Assembly: GCA_949283655.1 (NCBI GenBank)
Contig: CASDTH010000044.1
Span: 1-64,000 of the forward strand
DNA: 64,000 bases
Direction: 5' to 3'
From: an uncultured bacterium
Lineage (GTDB): Bacteria > Bacillota > Clostridia > Oscillospirales > Acutalibacteraceae
Shown: piece by piece, positions 15,627 through 23,534 of the stretch
Numbering within the stretch: position 1 is the first letter of the stretch
Layout: each line of letters begins with the position of its first letter
The notes under the pieces: model-generated
What the model was told of the DNA's origin: nothing
Seen by the model: the letters and a program-made list of their open reading frames with translations, nothing else
Databases searched by the model: none
Translations under genes and position numbers: made by a program

Positions 15627-16535
15627 ATGCGTGTGCCGCGCCCTTACACAACCGCTTTCGCGGCTAAACGATTGGAGGCTGCTTTCCCGGCCCTCAAAAT
15701 CGGAACCATCCAACGGCTGGGCGCAGGCTATCATAGCGAAGCGTTTCTTGTAAACCATGCTTTTGTTTTTAAACTGCCCAAAAGTGGACATGCTGGGCTG
15801 GCGCTGGAGAAGGAGGCGCAGGTGCTGCGGCATCTGGAGGGCAGGCTGCCGCTGGATATCCCGGTGATTCAATTTTATTCTCCGGGGAACGCCACCTTCG
15901 CTTACCCCATCATCGGCTATCGCTGTATCAAGGGGCGTATTTTGACGCCGCAGCTATATGGGGCGTTTACGCTGAGGGAAAAAGAGAAAGCCGCGCAAAC
16001 CATCGCCGATTTCCTAAAAGCGTTGCACCAATCTCCTGTACCCTCCGGCATTCCGGGCCTGCGAGAGGATTTTTTGCAGAAGCTAACGCAGGATTATGAA
16101 TTGATCCGGGCCCTGACGTTTCATAGAATTCCGGCCAGTGCGCAGGCGGCCGTGAGCGATTATTATGAAGCAGCCCTGCGGGATGCGGCTTTACAGCGGG
16201 GGAGCCAGGCGCTGATTCACTATGACCTCAGCTGTAATCATATTGTGCTCGATGGACAGCAAAATACCATTACGGGCATTATTGACTTTGGGGATGCGGC
16301 GGTTGCCGATACTGACTGGGATTTTATGTATTTAATGGAGGAGAGTGAAGAGGAGCTTGGCCGGGAATTTGGAGAAATGGTTTTGCAATACTATAGGCAT
16401 GAGGAGCCCGGCAGGCTCATGCGCAAGCTGAAGCTCCGGCAGGAAGGCGCATTGTTTGAGCAGATTTTATTTAGCCACGCGGCGAAGATAAAACCGCTTT
16501 ATCGCAGAGGGGTGAAAGCGCTCCAAAGGCTGTGA
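15627..16535 (+). CDS. APH-family phosphotransferase (aminoglycoside/kinase-like)
   Basis: The 302-aa cytosolic protein belongs to the aminoglycoside phosphotransferase/choline kinase superfamily. It has the catalytic loop IHYDLSCNHIVLD and the metal-binding IIDFGDA, with a nucleotide-site FKLPK lysine near the N-terminus. The HxDxxxxH pattern, with His in place of the more common Asn, recalls the APH(2'') branch. Substrate is unknown and resistance should not be assumed. The ORF is open upstream across the prfB promoter, but ATG 15627 has GGAGGA seven bases before it and lies downstream of a promoter. It is divergent from prfB. Confidence 0.82.
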   Translation: MRVPRPYTTAFAAKRLEAAFPALKIGTIQRLGAGYHSEAFLVNHAFVFKLPKSGHAGLALEKEAQVLRHLEGRLPLDIPVIQFYSPGNATFAYPIIGYRCIKGRILTPQLYGAFTLREKEKAAQTIADFLKALHQSPVPSGIPGLREDFLQKLTQDYELIRALTFHRIPASAQAAVSDYYEAALRDAALQRGSQALIHYDLSCNHIVLDGQQNTITGIIDFGDAAVADTDWDFMYLMEESEEELGREFGEMVLQYYRHEEPGRLMRKLKLRQEGALFEQILFSHAAKIKPLYRRGVKALQRL

Positions 16536-16629
16536 CCAGCGGAAACTGGCGCGCGAGCAAGAAATCACTGGCAAATTCGCGCTGCATATGCCGCAGCGGG
16601 AGAAAAACGCGGCGAGATTTGCCATCCCT

Positions 16630-16658
16630 TTGACAAGCCCTGCTTTCTGTTATATAAT
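16630..16658 (+). promoter_or_regulatory. Consensus sigma-A promoter for fba
   Basis: TTGACA (16630-16635) and TATAAT (16653-16658) are 17 bp apart, about 74 bp upstream of the fba ATG. The match to consensus is perfect, as expected for a highly expressed glycolytic gene. Confidence 0.92.
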
Positions 16659-16731
16659 AAAACACTGGTAAACCCGGGCAGGCCGGTGTGCCGGCTGTGC
16701 TGACCCAATAAATGAGTAAGGAGTGCTTTTT

Positions 16732-17667
16732 ATGCCACTGGTTACCACCACGGAAATGTTCAAAAAGGCCTATGAGAAGGGCTATGCCATCGGCGCCTTC
16801 AATGTGAACAACATGGAGATTGTTCAAGGCATCACGGCTGCCTGCAAAAAGCTCAACGCGCCTGTGATCCTGCAGGTTTCCTCCGGCGCGCGCAAGTATG
16901 CGCATCACGAGTACCTGGTTAAGCTTGTCGAGGCCGCTGTGGAGGAGACGGGCCTTCCGATTGCGCTGCACCTGGATCACGGCCCGGATTTTGAAACCTG
17001 CAAGAGCTGCATCGACGGCGGCTTCACCTCCGTGATGATTGACGGCTCCTCCAAGCCCTATGAGGAGAATGTGGAGCTGACCCGTAAGGTCGTCGAGTAT
17101 GCGCACGCGCACGGCGTGGTTGTAGAGGGAGAGCTTGGCAAGCTTGCCGGCATTGAGGATGACGTCAACGTTTCGGAGGATGACGCCAACTTCACCCAGC
17201 CGGAAGAGGTGGAGGATTTCGTCTCCCGCACAGGGGTTGACTCCCTCGCCATCGCCATTGGCACCAGCCACGGCGCTTATAAATTTAAGCCCGGCCAGAA
17301 GCCGCAGCTGCGGTTTGATATTCTGGCTGAGGTGGCGGAGAAGCTGCCTGGCTTCCCGATTGTGCTGCACGGCGCGAGCTCCGTTATGCCGGAGTATGTT
17401 AAGATGATCAACGAGTTCGGCGGCGAGATGCCGGATGCGATCGGCATCCCGGAGGAAATGCTGCGCAAGGCGGCGGGCATGGCTGTGTGCAAAATCAACG
17501 TGGATTCCGATATCCGTTTGGCCATGACGGCTTCCATCCGCAAGCATTTTGCGGAGTATCCGAGCCATTTTGACCCCCGCCAGTATCTCACTGATGCGCG
17601 CAATGCAATCGAGTCGATTGTGGAGCACAAGATCAATACGGTGCTTGGTTGCGCGGGCCAGGCATAA
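16732..17667 (+). CDS. fba: Class II fructose-1,6-bisphosphate aldolase
   Basis: The 311-aa zinc-dependent aldolase cleaves fructose-1,6-bisphosphate to DHAP and GAP in glycolysis. Visible motifs are ALHLDHG (catalytic Asp and zinc His), EGELGKLAGIED, the phosphate/zinc GTSHGAYK, VLHGASS, and INVDSD. Length fits the class II group. ATG 16732 has AAGGAG eight bases upstream; a GTG nine bases earlier is in frame but worse. The consensus promoter upstream and intrinsic terminator downstream indicate a monocistronic, strongly expressed gene. Related tagatose-bisphosphate aldolases share these motifs, so sugar preference is not absolute. Confidence 0.95.
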   Translation: MPLVTTTEMFKKAYEKGYAIGAFNVNNMEIVQGITAACKKLNAPVILQVSSGARKYAHHEYLVKLVEAAVEETGLPIALHLDHGPDFETCKSCIDGGFTSVMIDGSSKPYEENVELTRKVVEYAHAHGVVVEGELGKLAGIEDDVNVSEDDANFTQPEEVEDFVSRTGVDSLAIAIGTSHGAYKFKPGQKPQLRFDILAEVAEKLPGFPIVLHGASSVMPEYVKMINEFGGEMPDAIGIPEEMLRKAAGMAVCKINVDSDIRLAMTASIRKHFAEYPSHFDPRQYLTDARNAIESIVEHKINTVLGCAGQA

Positions 17668-17699
17668 ATTGCAGTTGCACCGCCAGGTGATGGCGGTCA

Positions 17700-17726
17700 C
17701 GGCGTCCGGTTCCGGGCGCCGTTTTT
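17700..17726 (+). terminator. Intrinsic terminator of fba
   Basis: CGGCGTCCGG pairs with CCGGGCGCCG around a TT loop (one G-T pair) and is followed by TTTTT. Confidence 0.88.
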
Positions 17727-17815
17727 GCTTTGCACAGGAGAGCATAGCGCAGGGCCATTATGTTGCCTCCTTGCAGTGGAGATTGACAGATTGAAATCAA
17801 TTGGGAGGGATACAG

Positions 17816-19006
17816 ATGAACGCTAGAATAGAAAAGCTGCTGGCGTTGGCCGGCTCCTTTGCGCTGGATTATGTGACGCCCAACGGCTATGTGCGGCTGC
17901 CAGGCGCGCCCGTTATCACGGCGGGACCGGCTGTTTTCGAGGTGGGGGATGGCTATGCCGTCTTGTGGGCCACTAGCGTAAAAGGCAGCGGCTGGCTGAC
18001 CTATACCTTTGAGGGAAAGGATTATACGGTTTATGATGCGGCCAGTGGCAATATCCGGACGAACGACACCGTCCATGTGGTCAAGGTGCCGAAGGCCCAT
18101 TTAGATGGGAACGCTTACCGGGTACATTCCCAAACCGTGCTGTTTAAATTTGGCTACACAGCGCTGAAGGGTGCTGTCGTCTCCAGCGGGTGGCGGAAAT
18201 TCCGTGGCTACCATGGCCAGGAGGAGATACGGATTTTATCTATCTCTGATGTACACGGGCATAAGGAGGAGATGTATGCGGCCTGCCGGGCTCTCTGCCC
18301 AGAGCGGGCGGATTTGCTTCTGCTGGGCGGCGATATCACCAATACAGATCTTGTTGCAAAAGCTCAGATGGTCAAGGATATCATCGGCGCCGCGTCTATG
18401 CTCTCCAGGGGGCGGTACCCGGTGGTGTACGTCCGCGGCAATCATGAAACACGCGGTGAGTTTGCCGCCAGCCTGAAGCGGTATTTCCCGACGGATACGG
18501 GGGAGCTGTATTTTACGTTTCAATATGGCCCGATTTCTGCCGTTGCCATCGACGTCGGAGAGGATAAAGCGGATGATCATATCGAATATAGCGGCCTAGT
18601 CGATTTTGAGGCTTATCGCCAGCAGGAATACCGTTGGCTCCGGCAATTGCAGCCCGAGCAGGCGGAGGGTGTGCAATACCGGCTTGCCCTTTCGCATTTT
18701 CCATCGCTTTCGGATCATTTCGGCATGGATTGGAGCGCGGAGCTCCGGCGGCTTGGCACGCAGCTGCAGCTCTCCGGGCACACGCATGACCTCGTTCTGA
18801 CAGAAAAAGACGCGCCCAATGGACCGGGCTACCCGGTGCTTGAGGATGGGGGCATTGGAAAGGATGGCGTATTTATCGCCTCCCGGATTACGCTTCGGGG
18901 CGGCAGCGCACATGTTTACGCAGTGAATCATAACGGCGCAGTAAAAATGGATGATACGCTGCCTCTTTCAGCAAGCGATATCAATACAAACCATCCGGCA
19001 TGTTGA
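17816..19006 (+). CDS. Metallophosphoesterase with an N-terminal beta-rich domain
   Basis: The 396-aa protein has an N-terminal region of about 130 residues rich in beta strands with no motif I recognise, then a calcineurin-like domain with DVHGH, LLGGDI, RGNHETR, LSHFPS and SGHTHD. All metal-ligand motifs are intact. There is no signal peptide, so it is likely cytosolic. ATG 17816 has GGGAGGG five bases ahead. The modular form resembles clostridial phosphohydrolases of unknown substrate. It follows the fba terminator and is probably transcribed on its own. Confidence 0.85.
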   Translation: MNARIEKLLALAGSFALDYVTPNGYVRLPGAPVITAGPAVFEVGDGYAVLWATSVKGSGWLTYTFEGKDYTVYDAASGNIRTNDTVHVVKVPKAHLDGNAYRVHSQTVLFKFGYTALKGAVVSSGWRKFRGYHGQEEIRILSISDVHGHKEEMYAACRALCPERADLLLLGGDITNTDLVAKAQMVKDIIGAASMLSRGRYPVVYVRGNHETRGEFAASLKRYFPTDTGELYFTFQYGPISAVAIDVGEDKADDHIEYSGLVDFEAYRQQEYRWLRQLQPEQAEGVQYRLALSHFPSLSDHFGMDWSAELRRLGTQLQLSGHTHDLVLTEKDAPNGPGYPVLEDGGIGKDGVFIASRITLRGGSAHVYAVNHNGAVKMDDTLPLSASDINTNHPAC

Positions 19007-19097
19007 GGAGATATTTTTAGAAATACGAGTGCCCCGATATAAAAGAGAGCGGTCTTTCCCTCTTTTTTACTTTGATAAAATTGTGAGAGGTGTTCTT

Positions 19098-19778
19098 ATG
19101 AATCATCAAATCATCGGTGAGCCGACGCCTGCCGTTATCTGTACGCTGGCGCAGGGGGAATCCATGATTACAGAGCGCGGCTCCATGTGCTGGATGAGCC
19201 CGAATATGAAAATGGAAACCTCAGCGGGCAGCTTGGGCAAAGCGTTCGGCCGGATGTTCTCCGGAGAATCTATTTTCCAAAATATTTATACAGCGCAGGG
19301 GGGCGCGGGTATGATTGCATTTGCCTCCAGCTTCCCGGGCTCGATCCGTGCTGTGCAAATCACGCCGGAACATTCGGTGATTGTGCAGAAGGCCGGCTTC
19401 CTTGCCTCTGAATCCGGGGTGGAGCTCTCCACTCATTTTCAAAAGCGTGTGTCAGCAGGCTTTTTCGGCGGGGAGGGGTTCGTCCTGCAAAAACTGAGCG
19501 GGCAGGGGATTGCTTTTATTGAAATAGACGGTTATGCGGTAGAATATACACTGCAACGCGGGCAAAGCATGGTAGTGGATACCGGAAACCTGGCCATGAT
19601 GGACGATTCCTGCTCTATCGAGGTGCAGACCGTTAAGGGTGTGAAAAATATGCTCTTTGGCGGGGAGGGCATTTTTAACACCATTGTGACCGGCCCTGGC
19701 AAGATTGTTTTGCAGACCATGCCTGTCAGCGGCGTTGCGGCTGCATTGGCACCGTTTTTCCATTCCAGCAGCAATTGA
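19098..19778 (+). CDS. AIM24/TIGR00266 family protein
   Basis: The 226-aa protein matches the TIGR00266 (AIM24, tubby-like beta-barrel) family. It has a Gly-rich repeated beta structure, the ERGSMCWMS segment, GGAGMIAFASSFPGSI, KRVSAGFFGGEGF and the closing GPGKIVLQTMP motif. Bacterial members are conserved but functionally uncharacterised; the yeast homologue is mitochondrial. ATG 19098 has GAGAGGTG seven bases upstream. Length (about 220-260) is normal. It is followed by a terminator shared with the convergent tRNA cluster. Confidence 0.88.
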   Translation: MNHQIIGEPTPAVICTLAQGESMITERGSMCWMSPNMKMETSAGSLGKAFGRMFSGESIFQNIYTAQGGAGMIAFASSFPGSIRAVQITPEHSVIVQKAGFLASESGVELSTHFQKRVSAGFFGGEGFVLQKLSGQGIAFIEIDGYAVEYTLQRGQSMVVDTGNLAMMDDSCSIEVQTVKGVKNMLFGGEGIFNTIVTGPGKIVLQTMPVSGVAAALAPFFHSSSN

Positions 19779-19814
19779 TTATGCGCTCCCAAAGCGGATC
19801 AAATAAAGCAAACA

Positions 19815-19866
19815 AATAAAAACCACGCAGCCAAGGCGATAAACCTTGTAGCTGCGTGGCTTTTTA
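19815..19866 (-). terminator. Bidirectional terminator between the AIM24 gene and tRNAs
   Basis: A long stem CCACGCAGC...GCTGCGTGG, extended by CAAGG/CCTTG around CGATAAA, has a T run on one side and an A run on the other. It can end both the AIM24-like mRNA and the tRNA transcript. Confidence 0.85.
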
Positions 19867-19943
19867 TGGTGGACACGAACGGACTCGAACCGTTGACCTC
19901 TCGCGTGTGAGGCGAGCGCTCTAACCAGCTGAGCTACGCGTCC
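19867..19943 (-). tRNA. tRNA-Val (anticodon CAC)
   Basis: The minus strand gives a full cloverleaf. Acceptor GGACGCG pairs with CGTGTCC, the D arm is GCTCAGCTGGTTAGAGC, and the anticodon stem CTCGC/GCGAG encloses CTCACAC. The T arm has GGTTCGAGTCC and CCA is encoded. Confidence 0.97.
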
Positions 19944-19985
19944 TTCTTGCTTACGGGAGCTGAAAGCAGCCCCCGCTGAAAAGAA

Positions 19986-20060
19986 TGGTGACCCGGACGA
20001 GAATCGAACTCGTGTTACCGCCGTGAAAGGGCGGTGTCTTAGCCGCTTGACCACCGGGCC
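19986..20060 (-). tRNA. tRNA-Glu (anticodon TTC)
   Basis: Acceptor GGCCCGG pairs with CCGGGTC. The anticodon stem CCGCC/GGCGG holds CTTTCAC, the T loop is TTCGATT and CCA is encoded. It is the middle gene of a three-tRNA cluster. Confidence 0.97.
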
Positions 20061-20063
20061 GCT

Positions 20064-20140
20064 TGGTAGCGGCAGTCGGATTTGAACCAACGACACTTCG
20101 GGTATGAACCGAATGCTCTAGCCAACTGAGCTATGCCGCC
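20064..20140 (-). tRNA. tRNA-Met (anticodon CAT, elongator type)
   Basis: Acceptor GGCGGCA pairs with TGCCGCT. The anticodon stem TTCGG/CCGAA holds TTCATAC and CCA is encoded. The first pair is G-T and the sequence lacks the initiator pattern, so elongator Met is likely; a lysidine-modified Ile tRNA is a minor alternative. Confidence 0.95.
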
Positions 20141-20170
20141 ATATAACCATACCCATAACGGGCGAAAATT

Positions 20171-20200
20171 ATTATAATATAACCGCTGGCGGCTTGTCAA
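20171..20200 (-). promoter_or_regulatory. Promoter of the tRNA-Met-Glu-Val cluster
   Basis: On the minus strand TTGACA (20200-20195) and TATAAT (20176-20171) are 18 bp apart, about 30 bp upstream of tRNA-Met. Confidence 0.88.
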
Positions 20201-20246
20201 CTGTTTTTGCAAAAATCGCCGCCGCTTTTCTCAAAATTCTTTTGAC

Positions 20247-20289
20247 CCAGCAGCGGACGCCTCAGGGAGAAATGCCCGCTGCTGGGGCC
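20247..20289 (-). terminator. Probable terminator of the dacF-like gene
   Basis: CCCAGCAGCGG pairs with CCGCTGCTGGG across an 18-nt loop, 15 bp beyond the stop. The T run that follows is weak. Confidence 0.55.
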
Positions 20290-20303
20290 CTCAACGAATG
20301 GGG

Positions 20304-21665
20304 TTATTTTTTCTTTCTGCCTATATCCCGGTAGCCATGCACCACACGGATACGCTTTTTCTTCTTTTTATAGTGATATAAAACGTTGACCACCACATAA
20401 AAGAGGATCACCAGCACCACAGCCGCAATGATGAGCTTGCCCACAGTGGATTGAAGGCCCTCCTTTAACAGGTTGCCAACATAAAGGATCAGGCTACGGC
20501 GCGCGCTCTCCTCCGCTACCAGCTCCACTGTGCCGATGACCTGCCCGGCATAGAGGATATTTGCCGTGCCGATGACCTCGCCCTCTTTTACCGGCGCATC
20601 GATGGACTCCGGCATGCTGTCATCCGGCTCGATCATCACACCGGAGGCGTCCAGCCCCTGGGGAACCAGCGCCCGTACCTCCCCTTTGGGCAGCAGGCGG
20701 ACATAGTCCCTCTGGAAGGAGAGGTTAACAGCCACCTCAGAGACCACCTGCGCAGGGTCGGCAACCGTTTCCAGCCGGAGATTATCAAACGCCCAGTCAA
20801 ACATCTTCCGGCAGTTGGTGAAAGCGGAGCCCGTTTGATCCGCCAGGATGTTACCGGCGCTGTCTTTATAGGGCGCGCGCATTACAATGCCAAGGTAGCG
20901 GTATCCGTCACGGGAGGCAACAGAGGCCACGCACCGCCCGGCGTTTGTGGTGGTGCCAGTTTTGATGCCTTTAGCGCCCTCATAGTAATACGCGTTGGAG
21001 GGGATAATCAGCCCATTTGTGGATAAAAGCGTTTGTTCCTCGCGGAGGTTACTTTTGGGAAGCGTAAAGCGCACCGTATTCGTAATCTTTTCAAACACTG
21101 GAAGGCGGAGCGCATATTGAATGATTTTCGCAAGGTCCGCTGCCGTGGTATAGTGGCCCTCCTCATCCAGGCCGTGTGCGTTGACAAAGTGCGTATCCTT
21201 GCAGCCAAGCTTTTGCACAAAGGTGTTCATGAGCTCTACAAAACGCGGGATGCTCCCGCCGCCGATATATTCCGCAATGATGTTGGCGGATTCATTGGCA
21301 CTGTGTATCATCATGCAGTAGAGCAGGTTGAGCATGCTAATCTGCTCCCCCGGCTTGATGCCAACCATGGAGCTGCCTGTGCCATCCAGCGAGTGGATCG
21401 CCTCGTAGGAGGCGGTGATGATGGTGTTTTCCAGATCGTCGCAGTTCTCAATGGCTACAATTGCGGTTATAATTTTGGTCAGCGAGGCGGGCGCGGTGCG
21501 CTGCTCTGCGTTTTTATCAAAGATGACCGTGCCGTTATCGAGGCTTACCAACATGGCGATTTCAGCATCCAGCTGGATTTCACCATTGTAGGAGGCAGAC
21601 GCCGGGGAAATAACGCCTGCAACAATTACCAGAATACAACAGAAAAAAATTATTGCTTTTTTCAT
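20304..21665 (-). CDS. D-alanyl-D-alanine carboxypeptidase (DacF-type low-molecular-weight PBP)
   Basis: The 453-aa penicillin-binding protein trims the terminal D-Ala of peptidoglycan stem peptides outside the membrane. It has a signal peptide (MKKAIIFFCC... ending ASA near residue 22), the active-site SLTK, HSANES and KTGTT motifs in order, a PBP5-type C-terminal beta domain, then a C-terminal membrane helix and a Lys/Arg-rich tail. The frame is open upstream to 21776, but ATG 21665 starts the signal peptide and has GGGAG seven bases before it. A promoter at 21835 leaves a leader of about 165 nt. It is probably monocistronic. Confidence 0.93.
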   Translation of the reverse strand: MKKAIIFFCCILVIVAGVISPASASYNGEIQLDAEIAMLVSLDNGTVIFDKNAEQRTAPASLTKIITAIVAIENCDDLENTIITASYEAIHSLDGTGSSMVGIKPGEQISMLNLLYCMMIHSANESANIIAEYIGGGSIPRFVELMNTFVQKLGCKDTHFVNAHGLDEEGHYTTAADLAKIIQYALRLPVFEKITNTVRFTLPKSNLREEQTLLSTNGLIIPSNAYYYEGAKGIKTGTTTNAGRCVASVASRDGYRYLGIVMRAPYKDSAGNILADQTGSAFTNCRKMFDWAFDNLRLETVADPAQVVSEVAVNLSFQRDYVRLLPKGEVRALVPQGLDASGVMIEPDDSMPESIDAPVKEGEVIGTANILYAGQVIGTVELVAEESARRSLILYVGNLLKEGLQSTVGKLIIAAVVLVILFYVVVNVLYHYKKKKKRIRVVHGYRDIGRKKK

Positions 21666-21834
21666 GGACAGTCTCCCTCTAAATGATGTATGATAGAAGA
21701 AAAGGCAGGCACGGTGCACGGCGCCCTCTCTGAGGGCTGTTTCTGCCGGCGAAGTTTGTCTGCATGGAAAAAACACAGTTTGTCAGCTGCGCACGGCTTT
21801 TTATAAGGCAGCCGTTCGTTGCGGCTATTTTTAT

Positions 21835-21862
21835 AGTATAACAGCATTGCGGGAAAAAGCAA
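21835..21862 (-). promoter_or_regulatory. Promoter of the dacF-like gene
   Basis: On the minus strand TTGCTT (21862-21857) and TATACT (21840-21835) are 16 bp apart. The resulting 5' leader of about 165 nt holds imperfect stem-loops but no riboswitch I recognise. Confidence 0.65.
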
Positions 21863-21918
21863 ATCGTTTTTTACGCGCTTTTCCGCAAGGCAGCAATCAA
21901 TGATGGAGGGATCGTTCC

Positions 21919-22614
21919 ATGGTTTATGTAACCGGCGATATGCATGGCGATATCAGCCGCTTCGGCGACCCGCGCCTGAAAAAACTCAAAAAAGGAGATA
22001 CGTTGCTTATCTGCGGAGACTTCGGTTTTTTATGGAAGGGCGGCAAGGCAGAGCAGAAGCTGCTCCGGCAGATTGGCAGCAAAAAATATAATGTTTGCTT
22101 CGTGGATGGAACGCATGAGAATTTTGAACTGCTCAAAGGCTACGACATCACTGAATGGAACGGCGGCAAGGTGCAGCAGATTTATAAAAACCTGTACCAC
22201 CTGATGCGGGGGCAACTCTATGAAATTGAGGGCCTGAAGATTTTTGCCATGGGCGGAGGAGAAAGCCCGGATATCGACATCCGCTTTGATAACGATGCGT
22301 GGTCGCGTGACGAAATCCCCACGCAGGCAGAGCTCCTGGAGGGTGCGAACAATCTGGAGAAGGTGGATTGTAAGGTGGATATCGTCCTCACGCATGAGCC
22401 ACCGGCAACCATCAAAGGCTTTTTGACTTTAAAGGAGAAATCTCCCGTGCGCGTTACCGCGTTGAATGCTTATTTTGAGGAGCTCGGTAAATCTGCCACG
22501 TTTCAAAAGTGGTATTTTGGGAGCATGCACATCGACAAATACATCTCCAGCACGCACACGGCCGTTTTTACACATGTTTTGGATGTGCGCACGGGGGAGC
22601 AGCTCCGCAAATGA
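21919..22614 (+). CDS. Metallophosphoesterase
   Basis: The 231-aa protein is a compact calcineurin-like phosphoesterase with GDMHGD at residues 6-11, LLICGDFGF, VDGTHENFE (GTHE in place of GNHE), and LTHEPP. The last GHxH element is replaced by a weaker GSMHIDK. This form is common in Firmicutes as a stand-alone phosphatase of unknown substrate. ATG 21919 has GGAGGG about nine bases upstream. It ends shortly before an intrinsic terminator. Confidence 0.83.
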   Translation: MVYVTGDMHGDISRFGDPRLKKLKKGDTLLICGDFGFLWKGGKAEQKLLRQIGSKKYNVCFVDGTHENFELLKGYDITEWNGGKVQQIYKNLYHLMRGQLYEIEGLKIFAMGGGESPDIDIRFDNDAWSRDEIPTQAELLEGANNLEKVDCKVDIVLTHEPPATIKGFLTLKEKSPVRVTALNAYFEELGKSATFQKWYFGSMHIDKYISSTHTAVFTHVLDVRTGEQLRK

Positions 22615-22628
22615 ACATCTGTTTTTGG

Positions 22629-22664
22629 GCTCCGCTTTGTCTCTTCGGAGGCGGCGGAGCTTTT
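22629..22664 (+). terminator. Intrinsic terminator of the 21919 gene
   Basis: GCTCCGC pairs with GCGGAGC over an 18-nt loop and is followed by TTTT, 15 bp past the stop. Confidence 0.75.
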
Positions 22665-22812
22665 GCGATGAGAGAATCGTGAAATCGAGTTTTCCCTGCC
22701 GGAGGATTGCAAAAAGCGCTTCGGGTAAGGGAAAGACGTACAATCATGACGCCTGTGGGAACAAAGGGCTGTTGCCAGATGGAACGGTTTCCACACAAAG
22801 GGGAGAGCATGT

Positions 22813-23453
22813 ATGGAAATAAAAGATAACGTGTTGAAGGAATGCTTGAAAAATGTTTATTTTGTGACGGGAACCCCCTGCGGGGGCAAAACAACAATTT
22901 CCCGCGCCTTAGCTCAAAAATATGGCTTTATTGTTTATGATGTTGATGAAAAATTTGAGGAACATCAGCTTTTGTCCAATCGGATAGACCAGCCCGCAAT
23001 GAATCAGAGCTTTGCAAATGCAGATGAATTTTTTTAAGGCCTTATAAGACGTATGAACAGTGGCTGATCGATAACACCAGGGAACAGTTGGATTTTATTA
23101 TCACGGATCTGATTCGGTTGGCCCAAAACCAAATCGTCATATGTGATTTGCATCTGAGCTTAAAGGAAGCAATGCAGCTTACCGCCCCGGAACGTATCGT
23201 TTTTTTGCTGAGAAACCCGCAAAATGTCATTGAGGATTATTGCAACAGGCGGGATCACGAAGATTTTAATCAGTTCATCAACAGTGCTTCGAACCCTGCG
23301 CTTGCGAAGGAACGCTGCAATAAAGTGCTGGAATCCCTTAACAGGGGAAGATATGAGGCGATTAAAAAAAGCCAATATTTTTGGGTGGAAAGAGACGAAA
23401 GCAGCACCATTGAAAGCACGCTGTTTCTGGTGGCAAAACATTTTGGCTTTTAG
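22813..23453 (+). pseudogene. P-loop kinase-like gene broken by a frameshift in a T run
   Basis: The first part (22813-23037) encodes a P-loop GTPCGGKTT at about residues 19-27 and VYDVDEKF, then stops at TAA 23035-23037 inside TTTTTTTAA (23029-23037). The coding sense continues at once in another frame (RPYKTYEQWLIDNT) to TAG at 23451-23453, with ICDLHL and LLRNP. One extra T, or a -1 ribosomal slip, would restore a protein of about 212 aa. It resembles small shikimate/nucleoside kinase-like ATPases found next to unrelated genes in Clostridia. ATG 22813 has GGGGAG upstream. A sequencing error, real pseudogene, phase variation or recoding are all possible. Confidence 0.7.
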
Positions 23454-23459
23454 TTTGTT

Positions 23460-23494
23460 GAGAAACAGATGAAAGATATCCTCGGCTGTTTCTC
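23460..23494. terminator. Stem-loop between convergent kinase-like and MocR genes
   Basis: GAGAAACAG pairs with CTGTTTCTC over a 17-nt loop. It lies between two convergent stops and lacks a T run, so its role as terminator is tentative. Confidence 0.4.
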
Positions 23495-23534
23495 TACTGT
23501 GGCATCATATGGGAACAGAGCCTGGCGGCTATCC

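Noticed and set aside
16471-17745. 424-aa open frame opposite fba
   Set aside because: Shadow of the fba reading frame; no SD and no family features.
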